From JBBKWH01 sp041165345 (lineage in GTDB: Bacteria; Pseudomonadota; Gammaproteobacteria; Pseudomonadales; Moraxellaceae): 22,399 bases of DNA. Below, in pieces: positions 1-7,355 of this stretch (the first letter of the stretch is position 1; every line of letters starts with the position of its first letter). Both the position numbers and the translations under genes were made by a program. Below the pieces are notes generated by a model that worked only from the letters and a program-made list of their open reading frames with translations, ran no database searches and was not told the origin of the DNA. The stretch lies in assembly GCA_041165345.1 (NCBI GenBank), contig JBEANQ010000018.1, positions 1-22,399 of the forward strand, in the 5' to 3' direction.

Positions 1-380
1 TGTGCATACAGGGAATCTGGAATCACAAAACCAATGCGGTTGTTGCCTTGGCCGTCGTGGTGGGCGCTTTGCTCTAAGAAATCAACAGATTTCATGACAT
101 CTTTGTTGTCTGCTTTGTTCAACAAACTGCTTAACAGCGAACCCGATTGATTCTTAATGAAGTTCGCGAGTTTGAGCATGGTGTCTTTTTTGTCGTTTGG
201 TGGCAGATCAGACACCAATTTGACTAATGCATTGACGATTAGCTCATCGTTAACGCCTTTGGCGACGGTATCACGGTAGGGATACAGTGCGTCTTTACCA
301 CCTTGGGCAACCTTCTGACGGGCTGTCTCAATGTCGCTTTGAAGCTGGGCAGAAGGGATGAAGCCAAAATAGCTGCTCAT
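1..380 (-). CDS. Uncharacterised protein, N-terminal part (runs off left edge)
   Basis: The frame is open from an ATG at 380 to the left edge, giving about 126 residues that begin MSSYFGFIPSAQLQSDIETA. A GAGG Shine-Dalgarno sequence lies 8 nt before the ATG, which supports this start. The visible part is soluble, rich in charged and polar residues, and has no signal peptide or membrane segment. It contains a helical-looking stretch around residues 60-95 with repeated Lys, Asn and Leu. The gene starts 31 nt after the queF stop and is probably the last visible member of the ABC-queF transcription unit. I do not recognise the family and assign no function. Confidence 0.8.
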   Translation of the reverse strand, partial: MSSYFGFIPSAQLQSDIETARQKVAQGGKDALYPYRDTVAKGVNDELIVNALVKLVSDLPPNDKKDTMLKLANFIKNQSGSLLSSLLNKADNKDVMKSVDFLEQSAHHDGQGNNRIGFVIPDSLYA

Positions 381-411
381 AAAAAAACGCCTCAATCGTT
401 GTAGGGATTCA

Positions 412-1227
412 TCATTGACGGGACAAACGCAACGGGCTAGGAAGCCAGTCGAGATGTGAGACACGGCAAGGATTGATATCCAGACCGCCGCGTCGGGTAT
501 ATGCGGCATATACCATTAAGCGCTCGGGCTGGAGCTGTCGCCACAGGTCTGCAAACATTTGCTCAACACACTGTTCATGAAAACCGTTGTGACGACGAAA
601 CGAGATAATATAGGCCAAAAGGCTTTTAGGACAGATGGCAGCGCCCTGATAACGCACAAAAACTGTGCCCCAATCAGGTTGATGGGTCACCGGACAGTTG
701 CTACGCAGCAAATCAGAATAAAACGTCTGGTCATTGATCCATGCGGCATGGGGTAAATGCTGAAGCAACATGGCATCAGGCTGATCCCGTTGTGCCACCA
801 GTGGTAGGTGATCGATGCATTCACCCAGTGGTGCAGACACCATCAGGTCATGCGCCGACAACAAATCTAAGGTAACAGTTGCACCAGCAGCCGCTGATAA
901 ATCGCGTGTGACACACTGAGTCAGTGCTGTTGGGCTGTCAAAGACTTGAAAGTTCAGGCTGTTAAAATACAGCTTGAGCGATTTAGACTCAATCAAATGG
1001 GGCGAGTGAGCGGGAATGCTCAGCCGACCAATCGCCACTTGCGGCTTGTGCTGGGAATCAAGCCATGACAGCTCAAACACATGCCACCAATCGACCCCCT
1101 GTGCCACACCTGCCACGGCGTCAATGCCCTGACGATTCAGCGCCCGTGCAATTGGAAATAATACATCAGGGGCATATTGATCGGGGTAGTCAGTAGATTT
1201 TCCCAATAACGACGCTTCAACACTCAT
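412..1227 (-). CDS. queF: NADPH-dependent 7-cyano-7-deazaguanine reductase (QueF, long form)
   Basis: QueF reduces preQ0 to preQ1 with NADPH in queuosine (tRNA wobble base) biosynthesis in the cytoplasm. At 271 aa it matches the long two-domain E. coli-type enzyme (about 282 aa) rather than the short YkvM type. Family landmarks are visible: the ESKSLK motif at residues 80-85, the catalytic cysteine in SNCPVTHQPDWG (C178) with the acid D185, and the H217-E218 pair in NGFHEQC. The ATG overlaps the permease stop as ATGA (1224-1227), and AGGA lies 8 nt upstream, so it should be translationally coupled to the exporter. A functional link to the exporter is not evident. The identification is secure from motifs and length. 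Confidence 0.96.
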   Translation of the reverse strand: MSVEASLLGKSTDYPDQYAPDVLFPIARALNRQGIDAVAGVAQGVDWWHVFELSWLDSQHKPQVAIGRLSIPAHSPHLIESKSLKLYFNSLNFQVFDSPTALTQCVTRDLSAAAGATVTLDLLSAHDLMVSAPLGECIDHLPLVAQRDQPDAMLLQHLPHAAWINDQTFYSDLLRSNCPVTHQPDWGTVFVRYQGAAICPKSLLAYIISFRRHNGFHEQCVEQMFADLWRQLQPERLMVYAAYTRRGGLDINPCRVSHLDWLPSPLRLSRQ

Positions 1228-1997
1228 TCACGCATTCCTGTGCCGCGATGCAGCAAACGATAGGCATAGATATACAACACCACACATAGCAGGCTGATCG
1301 CTGCTAATGACATCCACACGTTGACATCGCTCTTGCCCAAAATGCCATAGCGAAACGCATTGACCATATACACAATTGGGTTGAGCAGCGAGAGGTTCTT
1401 CCAAAAGGGTGACAATTGATCCATCGAATAAAACACCCCACCCAAATAAGTCAGGGGCGTCAGCACAAAAGTAGGAACAATGGAAATGTCATCAAACGAG
1501 CGCGCATAGACGGCATTGATAAAACCACCGAGTGAAAACAAAATTGCCGTGATCACCACGGTAAATAGGGTCACAACAGCATGATGCAACGATAAATGCG
1601 TAAAAAACAGCGACAACAGCGTGACAATCAAGCCGACCAAAATACCGCGTACGACGCCACCCACCACATATCCAATTAAAATAATATGGTGCGGAACAGG
1701 GCTGGCGATGAGTTCTTCAATACTGCGTTGAAACTTGACCGAATAAAAACTCGACACCACATTGGCATAACTGTTGGTGATGACCGCCATCATGATCAAA
1801 CCAGGAACGATGAATTGCATATAGCTAAAGCCACCCATATCCCCAACACGACTGCCGATCATTTGCCCAAAAATCACAAAATATAGGCTCATGGTAATGG
1901 CGGGTGGCAGCAGGGTTTGCGGCCAAATGCGCATAAACCGACGTACTTCCTTATGCACAATGGTGTGCAGCGCGATCATGGTTTGTTGAGCGTTCAT
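1224..1997 (-). CDS. ABC-2 type transporter permease (YadH-like)
   Basis: Inner-membrane permease half of an ABC-2 exporter, 257 aa, the same size as E. coli YadH. About six hydrophobic segments are readable, for example around residues 30-48, 60-78, 105-130, 140-165, 172-190 and 228-246. The ABC-2 signature region around residue 180 (LTYLGGVFYSMDQL) and the conserved LNPIVYMVNAFRYGILG segment near residues 205-221 are present. The start codon overlaps the ATPase stop (ATGA at 1994-1997), as expected for subunits made in a fixed ratio. The substrate cannot be deduced. YadH is the closest family I recognise, but other ABC-2 permeases share these features. Confidence 0.9.
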   Translation of the reverse strand: MNAQQTMIALHTIVHKEVRRFMRIWPQTLLPPAITMSLYFVIFGQMIGSRVGDMGGFSYMQFIVPGLIMMAVITNSYANVVSSFYSVKFQRSIEELIASPVPHHIILIGYVVGGVVRGILVGLIVTLLSLFFTHLSLHHAVVTLFTVVITAILFSLGGFINAVYARSFDDISIVPTFVLTPLTYLGGVFYSMDQLSPFWKNLSLLNPIVYMVNAFRYGILGKSDVNVWMSLAAISLLCVVLYIYAYRLLHRGTGMRE

Positions 1998-2944
1998 GTG
2001 GTCGCTCCTGTAGAGGGGGTGTCTAGATTCTTTTCGACCATGCGCACAAATAGCTCTTCAAGCCGGTTGGCCTTGTTGCGCATACTCACCACTTCAATAC
2101 CTAGCGTGGTGAGGGCGTTAAAAACCTCATTGATTGAGCGACTCTTTTCTAGCATCAGCTCTAATGTGTTGGCATCAGCAAGGCGAATTTCAGCACCCGA
2201 CACATTGAGGATGGGTGCGACGGTCAATGCTTGACGTGTATCAAGCAAAAAAGTTTCAACGGCCAATTGCCCCAGCAGAGACTTCATGTCGGTATCTTCT
2301 TTGATCACACCTTTATCGATAATGGCGATGCGCTTACACAGCACCTCGGCTTCTTCAAGATAATGCGTGGTCAAAATAATGGATGTGCCTTGGGCATTGA
2401 TTTCTTGCAAAAAATCCCACATAGAGCGGCGTAGCTCAATATCGACCCCTGCGGTTGGCTCATCCAAAATCAACAGCTTGGGTTCATGAATCATGGCACG
2501 TGCGATCATGAGACGGCGTTTCATCCCGCCAGATAGCAAGCGTGATTGCACGTCTTTTTTATCCCACAGCCCTAACAGCCGTAGGTATTTTTCGGCACGT
2601 TCTTTGCCCAATTTAGCAGGGATTCCATAGTAACCTGCTTGGGTCACCAGAATATCAAAGACCTTTTCAAACTGGCCGAAGTTGAATTCTTGCGGCACTA
2701 CACCCAAGCATTGCTTGGCTTTGGACGGCTCGGCGTCAATGTCGTGACCAAAAATCTGCACGCTACCCGTGGTTTTACGGGTTAACGAGCTAATAATGCT
2801 GATGGTGGTGGATTTACCTGCACCGTTGGGGCCAAGCAGCGCGTAGAAATCGCCTTCTGCCACGGTCAGATCAATGCCTTTAAGCGCAGAGAAACCGTTT
2901 TTGTAGGTCTTGGTGAGATCGCGCAATACCAGTGCATGGGTCAT
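1994..2944 (-). CDS. ABC transporter ATP-binding protein (YadG-like)
   Basis: Cytoplasmic ATPase that pairs with the adjacent permease, 316 aa (YadG is about 308). Walker A GPNGAGKS is at residues 38-45, the Q-loop glutamine near 85, the ABC signature LSGGMKRR at 137-144, Walker B with catalytic glutamate LLILDEP at 157-163, and the H-loop histidine H194 in TTHYLEEAE. The C-terminal ~90 residues form the regulatory extension common in ABC-2 exporters (DrrA/NatA/YadG type). The ATG at 2944 is preceded by AGAGG 10 nt upstream. It is the first gene of an ATPase-permease-queF operon; I could not pick a convincing promoter in the 120 bp upstream. Confidence 0.93.
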   Translation of the reverse strand: MTHALVLRDLTKTYKNGFSALKGIDLTVAEGDFYALLGPNGAGKSTTISIISSLTRKTTGSVQIFGHDIDAEPSKAKQCLGVVPQEFNFGQFEKVFDILVTQAGYYGIPAKLGKERAEKYLRLLGLWDKKDVQSRLLSGGMKRRLMIARAMIHEPKLLILDEPTAGVDIELRRSMWDFLQEINAQGTSIILTTHYLEEAEVLCKRIAIIDKGVIKEDTDMKSLLGQLAVETFLLDTRQALTVAPILNVSGAEIRLADANTLELMLEKSRSINEVFNALTTLGIEVVSMRNKANRLEELFVRMVEKNLDTPSTGATT

Positions 2945-3064
2945 GAAGCAAAAACCTCTTGAATGGCAGTCAAAGCGAGAAGGGGAATTGTCCTTAAAAG
3001 TGAGGGTGTCGCCTAGTGTTTTTTTGCGATCTCATGAGGTCTAAAGGTGTATTGAATGTTTATT

Positions 3065-3103
3065 AAAAATAAACAAAAAAATACCCAGATTGATTCTGGG
3101 TAT
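3065..3103 (-). terminator. Rho-independent terminator of the cytochrome c gene
   Basis: On the minus strand a perfect 9-bp stem, ATACCCAGA / TCTGGGTAT (3095-3103 with 3081-3089), has a 5-nt loop and is followed by a run of seven T and further T-rich sequence. It begins 26 nt after the cytochrome stop codon, so it should isolate this gene from the ABC operon downstream. Confidence 0.9.
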
Positions 3104-3129
3104 CTTAAGGGGGTCAAACGGTACAGCGA

Positions 3130-3714
3130 TTAGCTGCCTTTGCTGACCATATAGTCAACACCGTTTTTTACTTCTTGATCCGATAGCTCACCACCCCCAC
3201 GGGCTGGCATGGCGTTAAAGCCATTTAAAGCATGGCCATAAAGGGTTTCTTTGCCTTTGGCAATGCGAGGTGCCCATGCGGCTTTGTTGCCAAATAGTGG
3301 CGCACCTAAAACACCCGCAGTGTGGCAGTTGGTACAAACAGCGTTAAAAATTTCTTCGCCAGAGCGTGGTGCTCCACCTGCTGCGGGAGCGGCTGCTGCA
3401 CTTGGAACAGCCACATCACAAGTTTTACCTTGAAGACAGACTTTGCCGTAAGCAGAAATGCGTTTGATCAGGTCTGGATACAGGCCAACGAGCTTTTGAA
3501 CCTGTGGTGAATCAGCAGGTGCTGTTTTAGGTTTTGCAACAACAGGTGCAGGTGTAGGTACAGCAACAGTGGCAGCCGGTGCTACGACGGCTGGTTTCGC
3601 CACCTCAGCAGTAGGGTCCGCACTTGGGGCGGCTGTCTCAGGCTGTGACTGAACTGCAGCAATGGTTGACAGGGCGCATAGGCCAAAGGATGCAAGCATC
3701 ACCAGTTTTTTCAC
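3130..3714 (-). CDS. Exported c5-type monohaem cytochrome c
   Basis: Periplasmic electron carrier of the cytochrome c5 family, 194 aa from a GTG start. Residues 1-21 form a signal peptide (KK, then a hydrophobic stretch ending near STIAAV). Residues 25-75 are a Pro/Ala/Val-rich linker. The haem domain is at the C-terminus, with CTNCH at 127-131 and a likely axial methionine M169 in NAMPARGG. A second cysteine pair, C93 and C99, lies before the domain, as often seen in c5 proteins. A longer frame reaches an ATG at 3819, but the GTG at 3714 is chosen because it begins the signal peptide and a good promoter lies between the two. The redox partner is not identifiable here. Confidence 0.9.
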   Translation of the reverse strand: MKKLVMLASFGLCALSTIAAVQSQPETAAPSADPTAEVAKPAVVAPAATVAVPTPAPVVAKPKTAPADSPQVQKLVGLYPDLIKRISAYGKVCLQGKTCDVAVPSAAAAPAAGGAPRSGEEIFNAVCTNCHTAGVLGAPLFGNKAAWAPRIAKGKETLYGHALNGFNAMPARGGGELSDQEVKNGVDYMVSKGS

Positions 3715-3748
3715 GGCAAAAGTCTCATGAAAGCCAAAATCTGCGGCG

Positions 3749-3777
3749 ATTATACTCAAAAAAGCTCGCGATGACAT
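3749..3777 (-). promoter_or_regulatory. Probable sigma-70 promoter of the cytochrome c gene
   Basis: On the minus strand a perfect -10 box TATAAT (3749-3754) is separated by 17 nt from ATGTCA (3772-3777), a 4/6 match to the -35 consensus. The predicted start of transcription gives a leader of about 28 nt to the GTG at 3714. This also argues against the longer reading frame that starts at 3819, because the promoter would lie inside it. Confidence 0.65.
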
Positions 3778-3844
3778 AGATTCAGGCTGGCTGTACAGCA
3801 TTTGAGCAAACTGTTGCACTCTGAATAAAAACTAGCATTTGGTC

Positions 3845-3873
3845 TGGACGTTTCTTCGCTTTTTGCCTATGAT
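3845..3873 (+). promoter_or_regulatory. Probable promoter of tRNA-Arg
   Basis: TGGACG (3845-3850, 4/6 to the -35 consensus), a 17-nt spacer and TATGAT (3868-3873, 5/6 to TATAAT) place transcription start about 7 nt before the mature tRNA 5' end. Confidence 0.55.
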
Positions 3874-3886
3874 GATCGCCCTGTAT

Positions 3887-3963
3887 GCGCCCATAGCTCA
3901 GATGGATAGAGTATTGCCCTCCGAAGGCAAGGGTCGTGGGTTCGAATCCCGCTGGGCGCACCA
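3887..3963 (+). tRNA. tRNA-Arg (anticodon CCG)
   Basis: A 77-nt cloverleaf with encoded CCA. The acceptor stem GCGCCCA (3887-3893) pairs with TGGGCGC (3953-3959), with discriminator A3960 and CCA at 3961-3963. The anticodon stem TTGCC/GGCAA (3914-3918/3926-3930) encloses the loop CTCCGAA, so the anticodon is CCG at 3921-3923, reading CGG. The T arm GTGGG-TTCGAAT-CCCGC is standard. The 3' end is only 78 bp from the inferred prophage terminus. Confidence 0.97.
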
Positions 3964-4041
3964 GTTTAATCAATAACTTACATGATATTTACCGAGTCCA
4001 TACCATTCTTCGATTTTCTTCGAGTCCACCAAGAGTCCATC
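3964..4041. other. Short host-side spacer with three GAGTCCA repeats
   Basis: AT-rich spacer between tRNA-Arg and the inferred prophage end. The heptamer GAGTCCA occurs three times in direct orientation (3994-4000, 4022-4028, 4033-4039). Read on the minus strand a frame starting at 4040 gives MDSWWTRRKSKNGMDSVNIM followed by a stop. It could be the tail of a lost integrase next to the tRNA, but it is too short to assign. Confidence 0.4.
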
Positions 4042-4116
4042 TGTAAGTTTTCGGCTGCTTTTGCACTAATTTGCATCTGCTTTTGCACTAACTTTTTACG
4101 ATTGCTTTTGCACTAA
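4042..4116. repeat. Putative transposable-phage terminus: TG end plus three 22-bp repeats
   Basis: Three direct repeats end in an identical 14-mer TGCTTTTGCACTAA, preceded by a looser TTTNCRNY octamer. They occupy 4048-4069, 4070-4091 and 4095-4116; the first two are contiguous and the third follows after 3 bp. A TG dinucleotide at 4042, six bases outside the first repeat, fits the 5'-TG...CA-3' ends of Mu-like elements. MuA-binding sites are also 22 bp and clustered near the ends. The array lies between host DNA and the last phage gene. The matching opposite end is outside the window, so the exact boundary is inferred. Confidence 0.65.
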
Positions 4117-4118
4117 AA

Positions 4119-4937
4119 TCAACCCGTACGTAGCCACACACTCACAACGTAGTAAGGTTGAGTGATGTTCATAGGCTCTCCTTCACCTACATCTTTAATT
4201 TTGTTAATCGTATCATCCTGATTGTCAAAACCTGCGATTTGAAGTTCGTTGTTGCCTGCATAGTCATTTAGTGCATTAGCAGAGGTGGCCGAGGAAAAAG
4301 GAGCAAACTGTGATAAAAGAGCCGGCCCAGCATAGGCTGTCAGACGTGTGTATAGCTCATTCGGCGCATGGTTATGTTTGTATACCTCTGCTTCTACTTG
4401 AACGTGGCTGAATTCGCCTCCACTGTCACCAACGCCAAATGTCCGTTCTTCACCGCGGTCATCAATTGTCACCCCTGCACCAACCGCCACACGCCCTGCC
4501 ATTTCGGCATCTAGCTCCCACGTACCCCAACCCAAATGGCTTGCATCAGCAGGATTTAGGCCGTCATAGGTGGTATAGCGTCCTTTGCCGACAGGCCAAA
4601 CCCGATTACGCTCGGCATTACGTTCGGTAATGATGGCTTGTTGCATGGCTGCGGCCAGCGTTGTGATAGCTGTCGATAAACGAGAATCAACCTCTTCTAA
4701 CGCGGTATTTGATGCAAAAAACGAGTTTAATGCTGTCCATAGCTGATGGTTTGTACCTTTTTCTAACGGCGTACCTGTCGCTTCAATGACGGTCGCAATT
4801 TCTTCTTGTATGGCGTTGAGGTGGGCAGGGTCAAGGTAGGTGGCATCTTGCCCAGCAAGGTCGGTGTTGTCATTAAATCCGGCTTTGCCCGCGCCATTTT
4901 GGTTTGGCCGAGCGTTGACTGTATCAATGCGATGCAT
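4119..4937 (-). CDS. Tail fibre / collar-type protein (last phage structural gene)
   Basis: 272 aa, in the position of the Mu S tail fibre. Residues 1-75 (DPAHLNAIQEEIATVIEATG, then a QLWTALN-like segment) resemble the N-terminal attachment region of many prophage fibres. A short helical segment around 75-105 precedes a C-terminal head domain with GRVAVGAG (about 148-155) and FSHVQVEAEV..HNH. The protein ends in NITQPYYVVSVWLRTG, which is typical of collar/tip-type fibre tails. It probably binds the host surface. It starts 2 nt after the gp48 stop, and no fibre-assembly chaperone gene follows; the gene ends directly at the terminal repeats. A copy of the 18-bp GGAANNNNTTCCGTCTGA element lies 97 nt upstream. 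Confidence 0.8.
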   Translation of the reverse strand: MHRIDTVNARPNQNGAGKAGFNDNTDLAGQDATYLDPAHLNAIQEEIATVIEATGTPLEKGTNHQLWTALNSFFASNTALEEVDSRLSTAITTLAAAMQQAIITERNAERNRVWPVGKGRYTTYDGLNPADASHLGWGTWELDAEMAGRVAVGAGVTIDDRGEERTFGVGDSGGEFSHVQVEAEVYKHNHAPNELYTRLTAYAGPALLSQFAPFSSATSANALNDYAGNNELQIAGFDNQDDTINKIKDVGEGEPMNITQPYYVVSVWLRTG

Positions 4938-4939
4938 GT

Positions 4940-5455
4940 TTAAACCTCAATAATATCGACACGCCACGCGCAGGGCAGGTAGTGGTCTGTGAGACAGGAT
5001 ATGTCGGCAGTATGGGGTGATTGCACGCGAATGGTCAGACGGAACCTGTTCCGAACCGTGTTTGTCGGTGCATTCGATGGTGCGTTGCACATGGTCGGTC
5101 TGTAGCGTTGAATGTTTAAAACGGTCATGCCAAATGATGCAAACAAGTTGATTATTCCGGCTTGGTTATAGTGTTTTTGCGGTTGTCTGGCTTGCTCAAT
5201 CGCTGCAATGCGCTCGGCTTGTGTGAGGCTTGTGGTGATGCTACAGGCACGGGGTAGGCTGTAGTCCTGTTCTTATTCACGGATGAGTTCTGGCGGTATG
5301 GCGCTGGCGGCTTCTAGCAGTAAGTCAGCCGTTGTCGCTACTTGTTCTAACACGTGGGCGTGGGCGGTGATGTCTTTGTCGATCAGTGTGCCTTGTGCAG
5401 TTTCATAGCCACCGATAGGCAGTGATAGCAGTAAGACGTCGGTATATTGGCGCAT
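4940..5455 (-). pseudogene. Mu gp48-like baseplate protein, interrupted by an in-frame TAA
   Basis: One frame covers both parts: residues 1-60 (MRQYTDVLLLSLPIGG to PPELIRE), a TAA stop at 5273-5275, then 111 residues to a TAA at 4940. The part after the stop continues the family pattern (EQDYSLPRACSITTSLTQAE, then RYRPTMCNAPSNAP and RFRLTIRVQSP), which matches the YmfQ/gp48 type of Mu-like baseplate proteins. The family often has a Trp in the position of the stop (EWExDxGLP), but TGG to TAA needs two changes. An internal ATG at 5146 lies after the stop. The gene begins directly after the gp47 stop. It would normally close the wedge-like baseplate, so its loss should impair tail assembly unless the stop is read through. 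Confidence 0.75.
5035..5052 (-). promoter_or_regulatory. 18-bp repeated element, copy 1 (GGAACAGGTTCCGTCTGA)
   Basis: A GGAA-N4-TTCC inverted repeat directly followed by GTCTGA on the minus strand. This copy lies inside the 3' part of the broken gp48 and 97 nt upstream of the tail fibre start. Three other copies in the window have the same orientation. Confidence 0.6.
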
Positions 5456-6508
5456 TTATGCCACCGTCACTGCGCCACGGCGCAGCCATTCTAGGGTTGT
5501 CCAGTCTACGAGCGGATAGATGTTGGTGTTGGGCGTGAGTTGCACGTCTGTGACGCCAGCATGGCCGATAATCCGTCCGGTCAGTACCGATTCTCGGTAG
5601 GGTTCGGCAGGCTCTAGGCCGTCAAGGTAGTCTTCGATGATGGACTGGACGGCAGCTTGATCAATATTGCGACCGGTGAGGGTGGCATGCACATCTAATG
5701 GGACAGCATCGGGGGCGTAGGCTCTAACGTCTTCATGCGCTACCGCCGTCACTTCTAACGCGGCTTGCACCTCGGCAAGTAATGCCGTACTGGGTAGGTC
5801 GGCACCATTTGCACCATAGGCGGTGATGGCCACGTCGGTACTGCCCAGTCCTCGGCGTTGTCTGTACACATAGACGTGTAAGACGGCAGGTACACTACGC
5901 GCTGCGAGTTTGTAGTCGTCATCACGCCCTTGGCTTTGGCCGAGTGATTGCGCATCAAGCAGGCGCGACCGCCAGCTTTCAAGCGGTTCGGTGTCCGCAC
6001 CTCCTGATAAAGTGACGATGGTGGCCAGTGAGCGTAGACCGGTGACAGGGCTGACCCATGTCAGGGTTGATGCGGCCAGTGCATTGTGACTTGCACCGAG
6101 TGTTTCGGCTTCAATGGCAACAGAGAGTGCTTGGTCAGCGACCAGTGTGACGGCGGCGATGGTTTGCCAGTAGTGGCCTTTGCCGTCGCCAAGACGTGAG
6201 CCTGCGGGCAGCGTGACACCTGAGCTGCTGCCCAACGCCAAGACTTGACCGGTTGCCAATGCGCCACCGAGCCTCGGCATGACCAGACGTTCGGCGTGGA
6301 TGGCAAGACCAACTTCATCAGCCGTGCGAATAAACAGTTGGCGTTCAATCCATTGCTGGTGGCTGTATAGCCCTTCGACCACGGCCGCTGTGCCTGCGGC
6401 ACGGATGGCAAAGTCTGAGTCGTCCAATAGGGCTTGGCCGGTGAGGTTGCGGCCTTCGGTGAGGATGGTTTGGCGGATTTGTTCAAACGTGGGAATAGGG
6501 TATGACAT
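5456..6508 (-). CDS. Baseplate wedge protein, Mu gp47 / baseplate J family
   Basis: 350 aa, the usual length of Mu gp47 and P2 gpJ-like proteins, which form the baseplate wedges around the hub. The N-terminus (IPTFEQIRQTILTEGRNLTG) is typical. A central segment with Gly- and Thr-rich beta structure (residues about 85-170) follows, and then the diagnostic ESWRSRLLDAQSLGQSQGRD stretch near 177-196. The C-terminal part carries the GVTDVQL segment. It starts with TAATG overlapping the gp46 stop and is directly followed by gp48, so it lies inside the baseplate gene block. Confidence 0.93.
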   Translation of the reverse strand: MSYPIPTFEQIRQTILTEGRNLTGQALLDDSDFAIRAAGTAAVVEGLYSHQQWIERQLFIRTADEVGLAIHAERLVMPRLGGALATGQVLALGSSSGVTLPAGSRLGDGKGHYWQTIAAVTLVADQALSVAIEAETLGASHNALAASTLTWVSPVTGLRSLATIVTLSGGADTEPLESWRSRLLDAQSLGQSQGRDDDYKLAARSVPAVLHVYVYRQRRGLGSTDVAITAYGANGADLPSTALLAEVQAALEVTAVAHEDVRAYAPDAVPLDVHATLTGRNIDQAAVQSIIEDYLDGLEPAEPYRESVLTGRIIGHAGVTDVQLTPNTNIYPLVDWTTLEWLRRGAVTVA

Positions 6509-6873
6509 TAGCCACCTACCTGTACGATATGGGTCAGTTGTAGCGATGTGCCATTGGGTTGCGTGATGGCAATCTTGAGTGCTAATTGGCTGACGTGCGG
6601 TTGTGTGGCCACCACGGACAGATCGGTTATCCGCCCATCGGTCAGCAGGGGTGCTAAGGCTTCGGTGGTGTATTGTTCGGCCAGTTTTTTAAGCCGTGGC
6701 AGGTCTTTGGATCGACAGAGTAAATGCAGGTGACTCCCCAAAGTTGGGTCAAACCAGAACGCGCCTCGATGCGCCCGTAGGCGCAGTAAAACGGCCTGAA
6801 TCAGTGATGAGCTGACCGGATCATCGAGTGAGTCGGGCAGATAGTCACGGGTGTCAAGATCAAGCGTCGCCAT
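6508..6873 (-). CDS. Baseplate protein, Mu gp46 (gp25/GPW-like)
   Basis: 121 aa with the family features DLDTRDYLPDSL at the N-terminus, a LRAHRGAFWFDPTLGSHLHL stretch near residues 33-52 and a C-terminal beta region (VSQLALKIAITQPNG). Mu gp46 is the small baseplate component related to T4 gp25 and P2 W, which contacts the sheath end. It sits between the spike and gp47 genes, as in Mu. The start is 2 nt after the gp45 stop, and the stop overlaps the gp47 start. Confidence 0.88.
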   Translation of the reverse strand: MATLDLDTRDYLPDSLDDPVSSSLIQAVLLRLRAHRGAFWFDPTLGSHLHLLCRSKDLPRLKKLAEQYTTEALAPLLTDGRITDLSVVATQPHVSQLALKIAITQPNGTSLQLTHIVQVGG

Positions 6874-6875
6874 GC

Positions 6876-7355
6876 TTAGTCGCCCATTTTGTAGATTGGT
6901 GTGCCATTGGGCACATGACCCGTGTGTGTGTTAAAGGCGCTACGGATAGCGGCCAGATTGCCCGTGCTGTCGCTGAGGGTAGCGGCTTTGAGCGCCCCTA
7001 TAACTTCAACGTTGCCGACGATGCGGATGCCCGTTGCGCCAAGGTGGATCTGGTGACCGAATTGGTCGTAAATGCAGGTTTCACCAGCACTGACGGTGAC
7101 GACGACCGAGCCGCCCCGACTGCCAATAATCACCGAACGCGCTGATTTGCCCATCAGCGGCAACATGATGACCTCGGCGTCTAACGGTAGACCTGAGACA
7201 AAGCCGATGTGGGCCATGACAGGGGTGTCTGGGTAAATTTCGCCATTTAAGCCTGCAACCTGTGGACTGGCCGCAGGTGCTGTGATGCGCCCCATAAAGG
7301 GCAGCCGAATTTGCGCCAGTAAGCGGCGGGCATGTTGATCAAAGGCTTTAAGCAT
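6876..7355 (-). CDS. Baseplate central spike, Mu gp45-like
   Basis: 159 aa from the ATG at 7355 (MLKAFDQHARRLLAQIRLPF). This start is preferred because GGAGG lies 8 nt upstream; a longer frame to 7388 only adds gp44-overlapping codons. Residues 15-60 form the oligonucleotide-binding-like domain (PFMGRITAPAA, then PVMAHIGFVSGLPLDAEV). The C-terminal part is a series of short beta repeats (DQFGHQIHLGATGIRIVGNV) expected for the needle that pierces the outer membrane. A terminal NTHTGHVPNGTP motif provides histidines that may bind metal at the tip, as in related spikes. The gene overlaps the gp44 stop by 8 nt. Confidence 0.87.
   Translation of the reverse strand: MLKAFDQHARRLLAQIRLPFMGRITAPAASPQVAGLNGEIYPDTPVMAHIGFVSGLPLDAEVIMLPLMGKSARSVIIGSRGGSVVVTVSAGETCIYDQFGHQIHLGATGIRIVGNVEVIGALKAATLSDSTGNLAAIRSAFNTHTGHVPNGTPIYKMGD

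Noticed and set aside
3715..3819. N-terminal extension of the cytochrome c gene to an ATG at 3819
   Set aside because: It would put the signal peptide inside the protein and a perfect TATAAT promoter inside the coding region; GTG at 3714 fits better.
3782..3973. Minus-strand frame of 63 aa containing VRPAGFEPTTLAFGGQYS
   Set aside because: This is the well-known artefact of translating the antisense strand of a tRNA; it covers tRNA-Arg and the cytochrome promoter.
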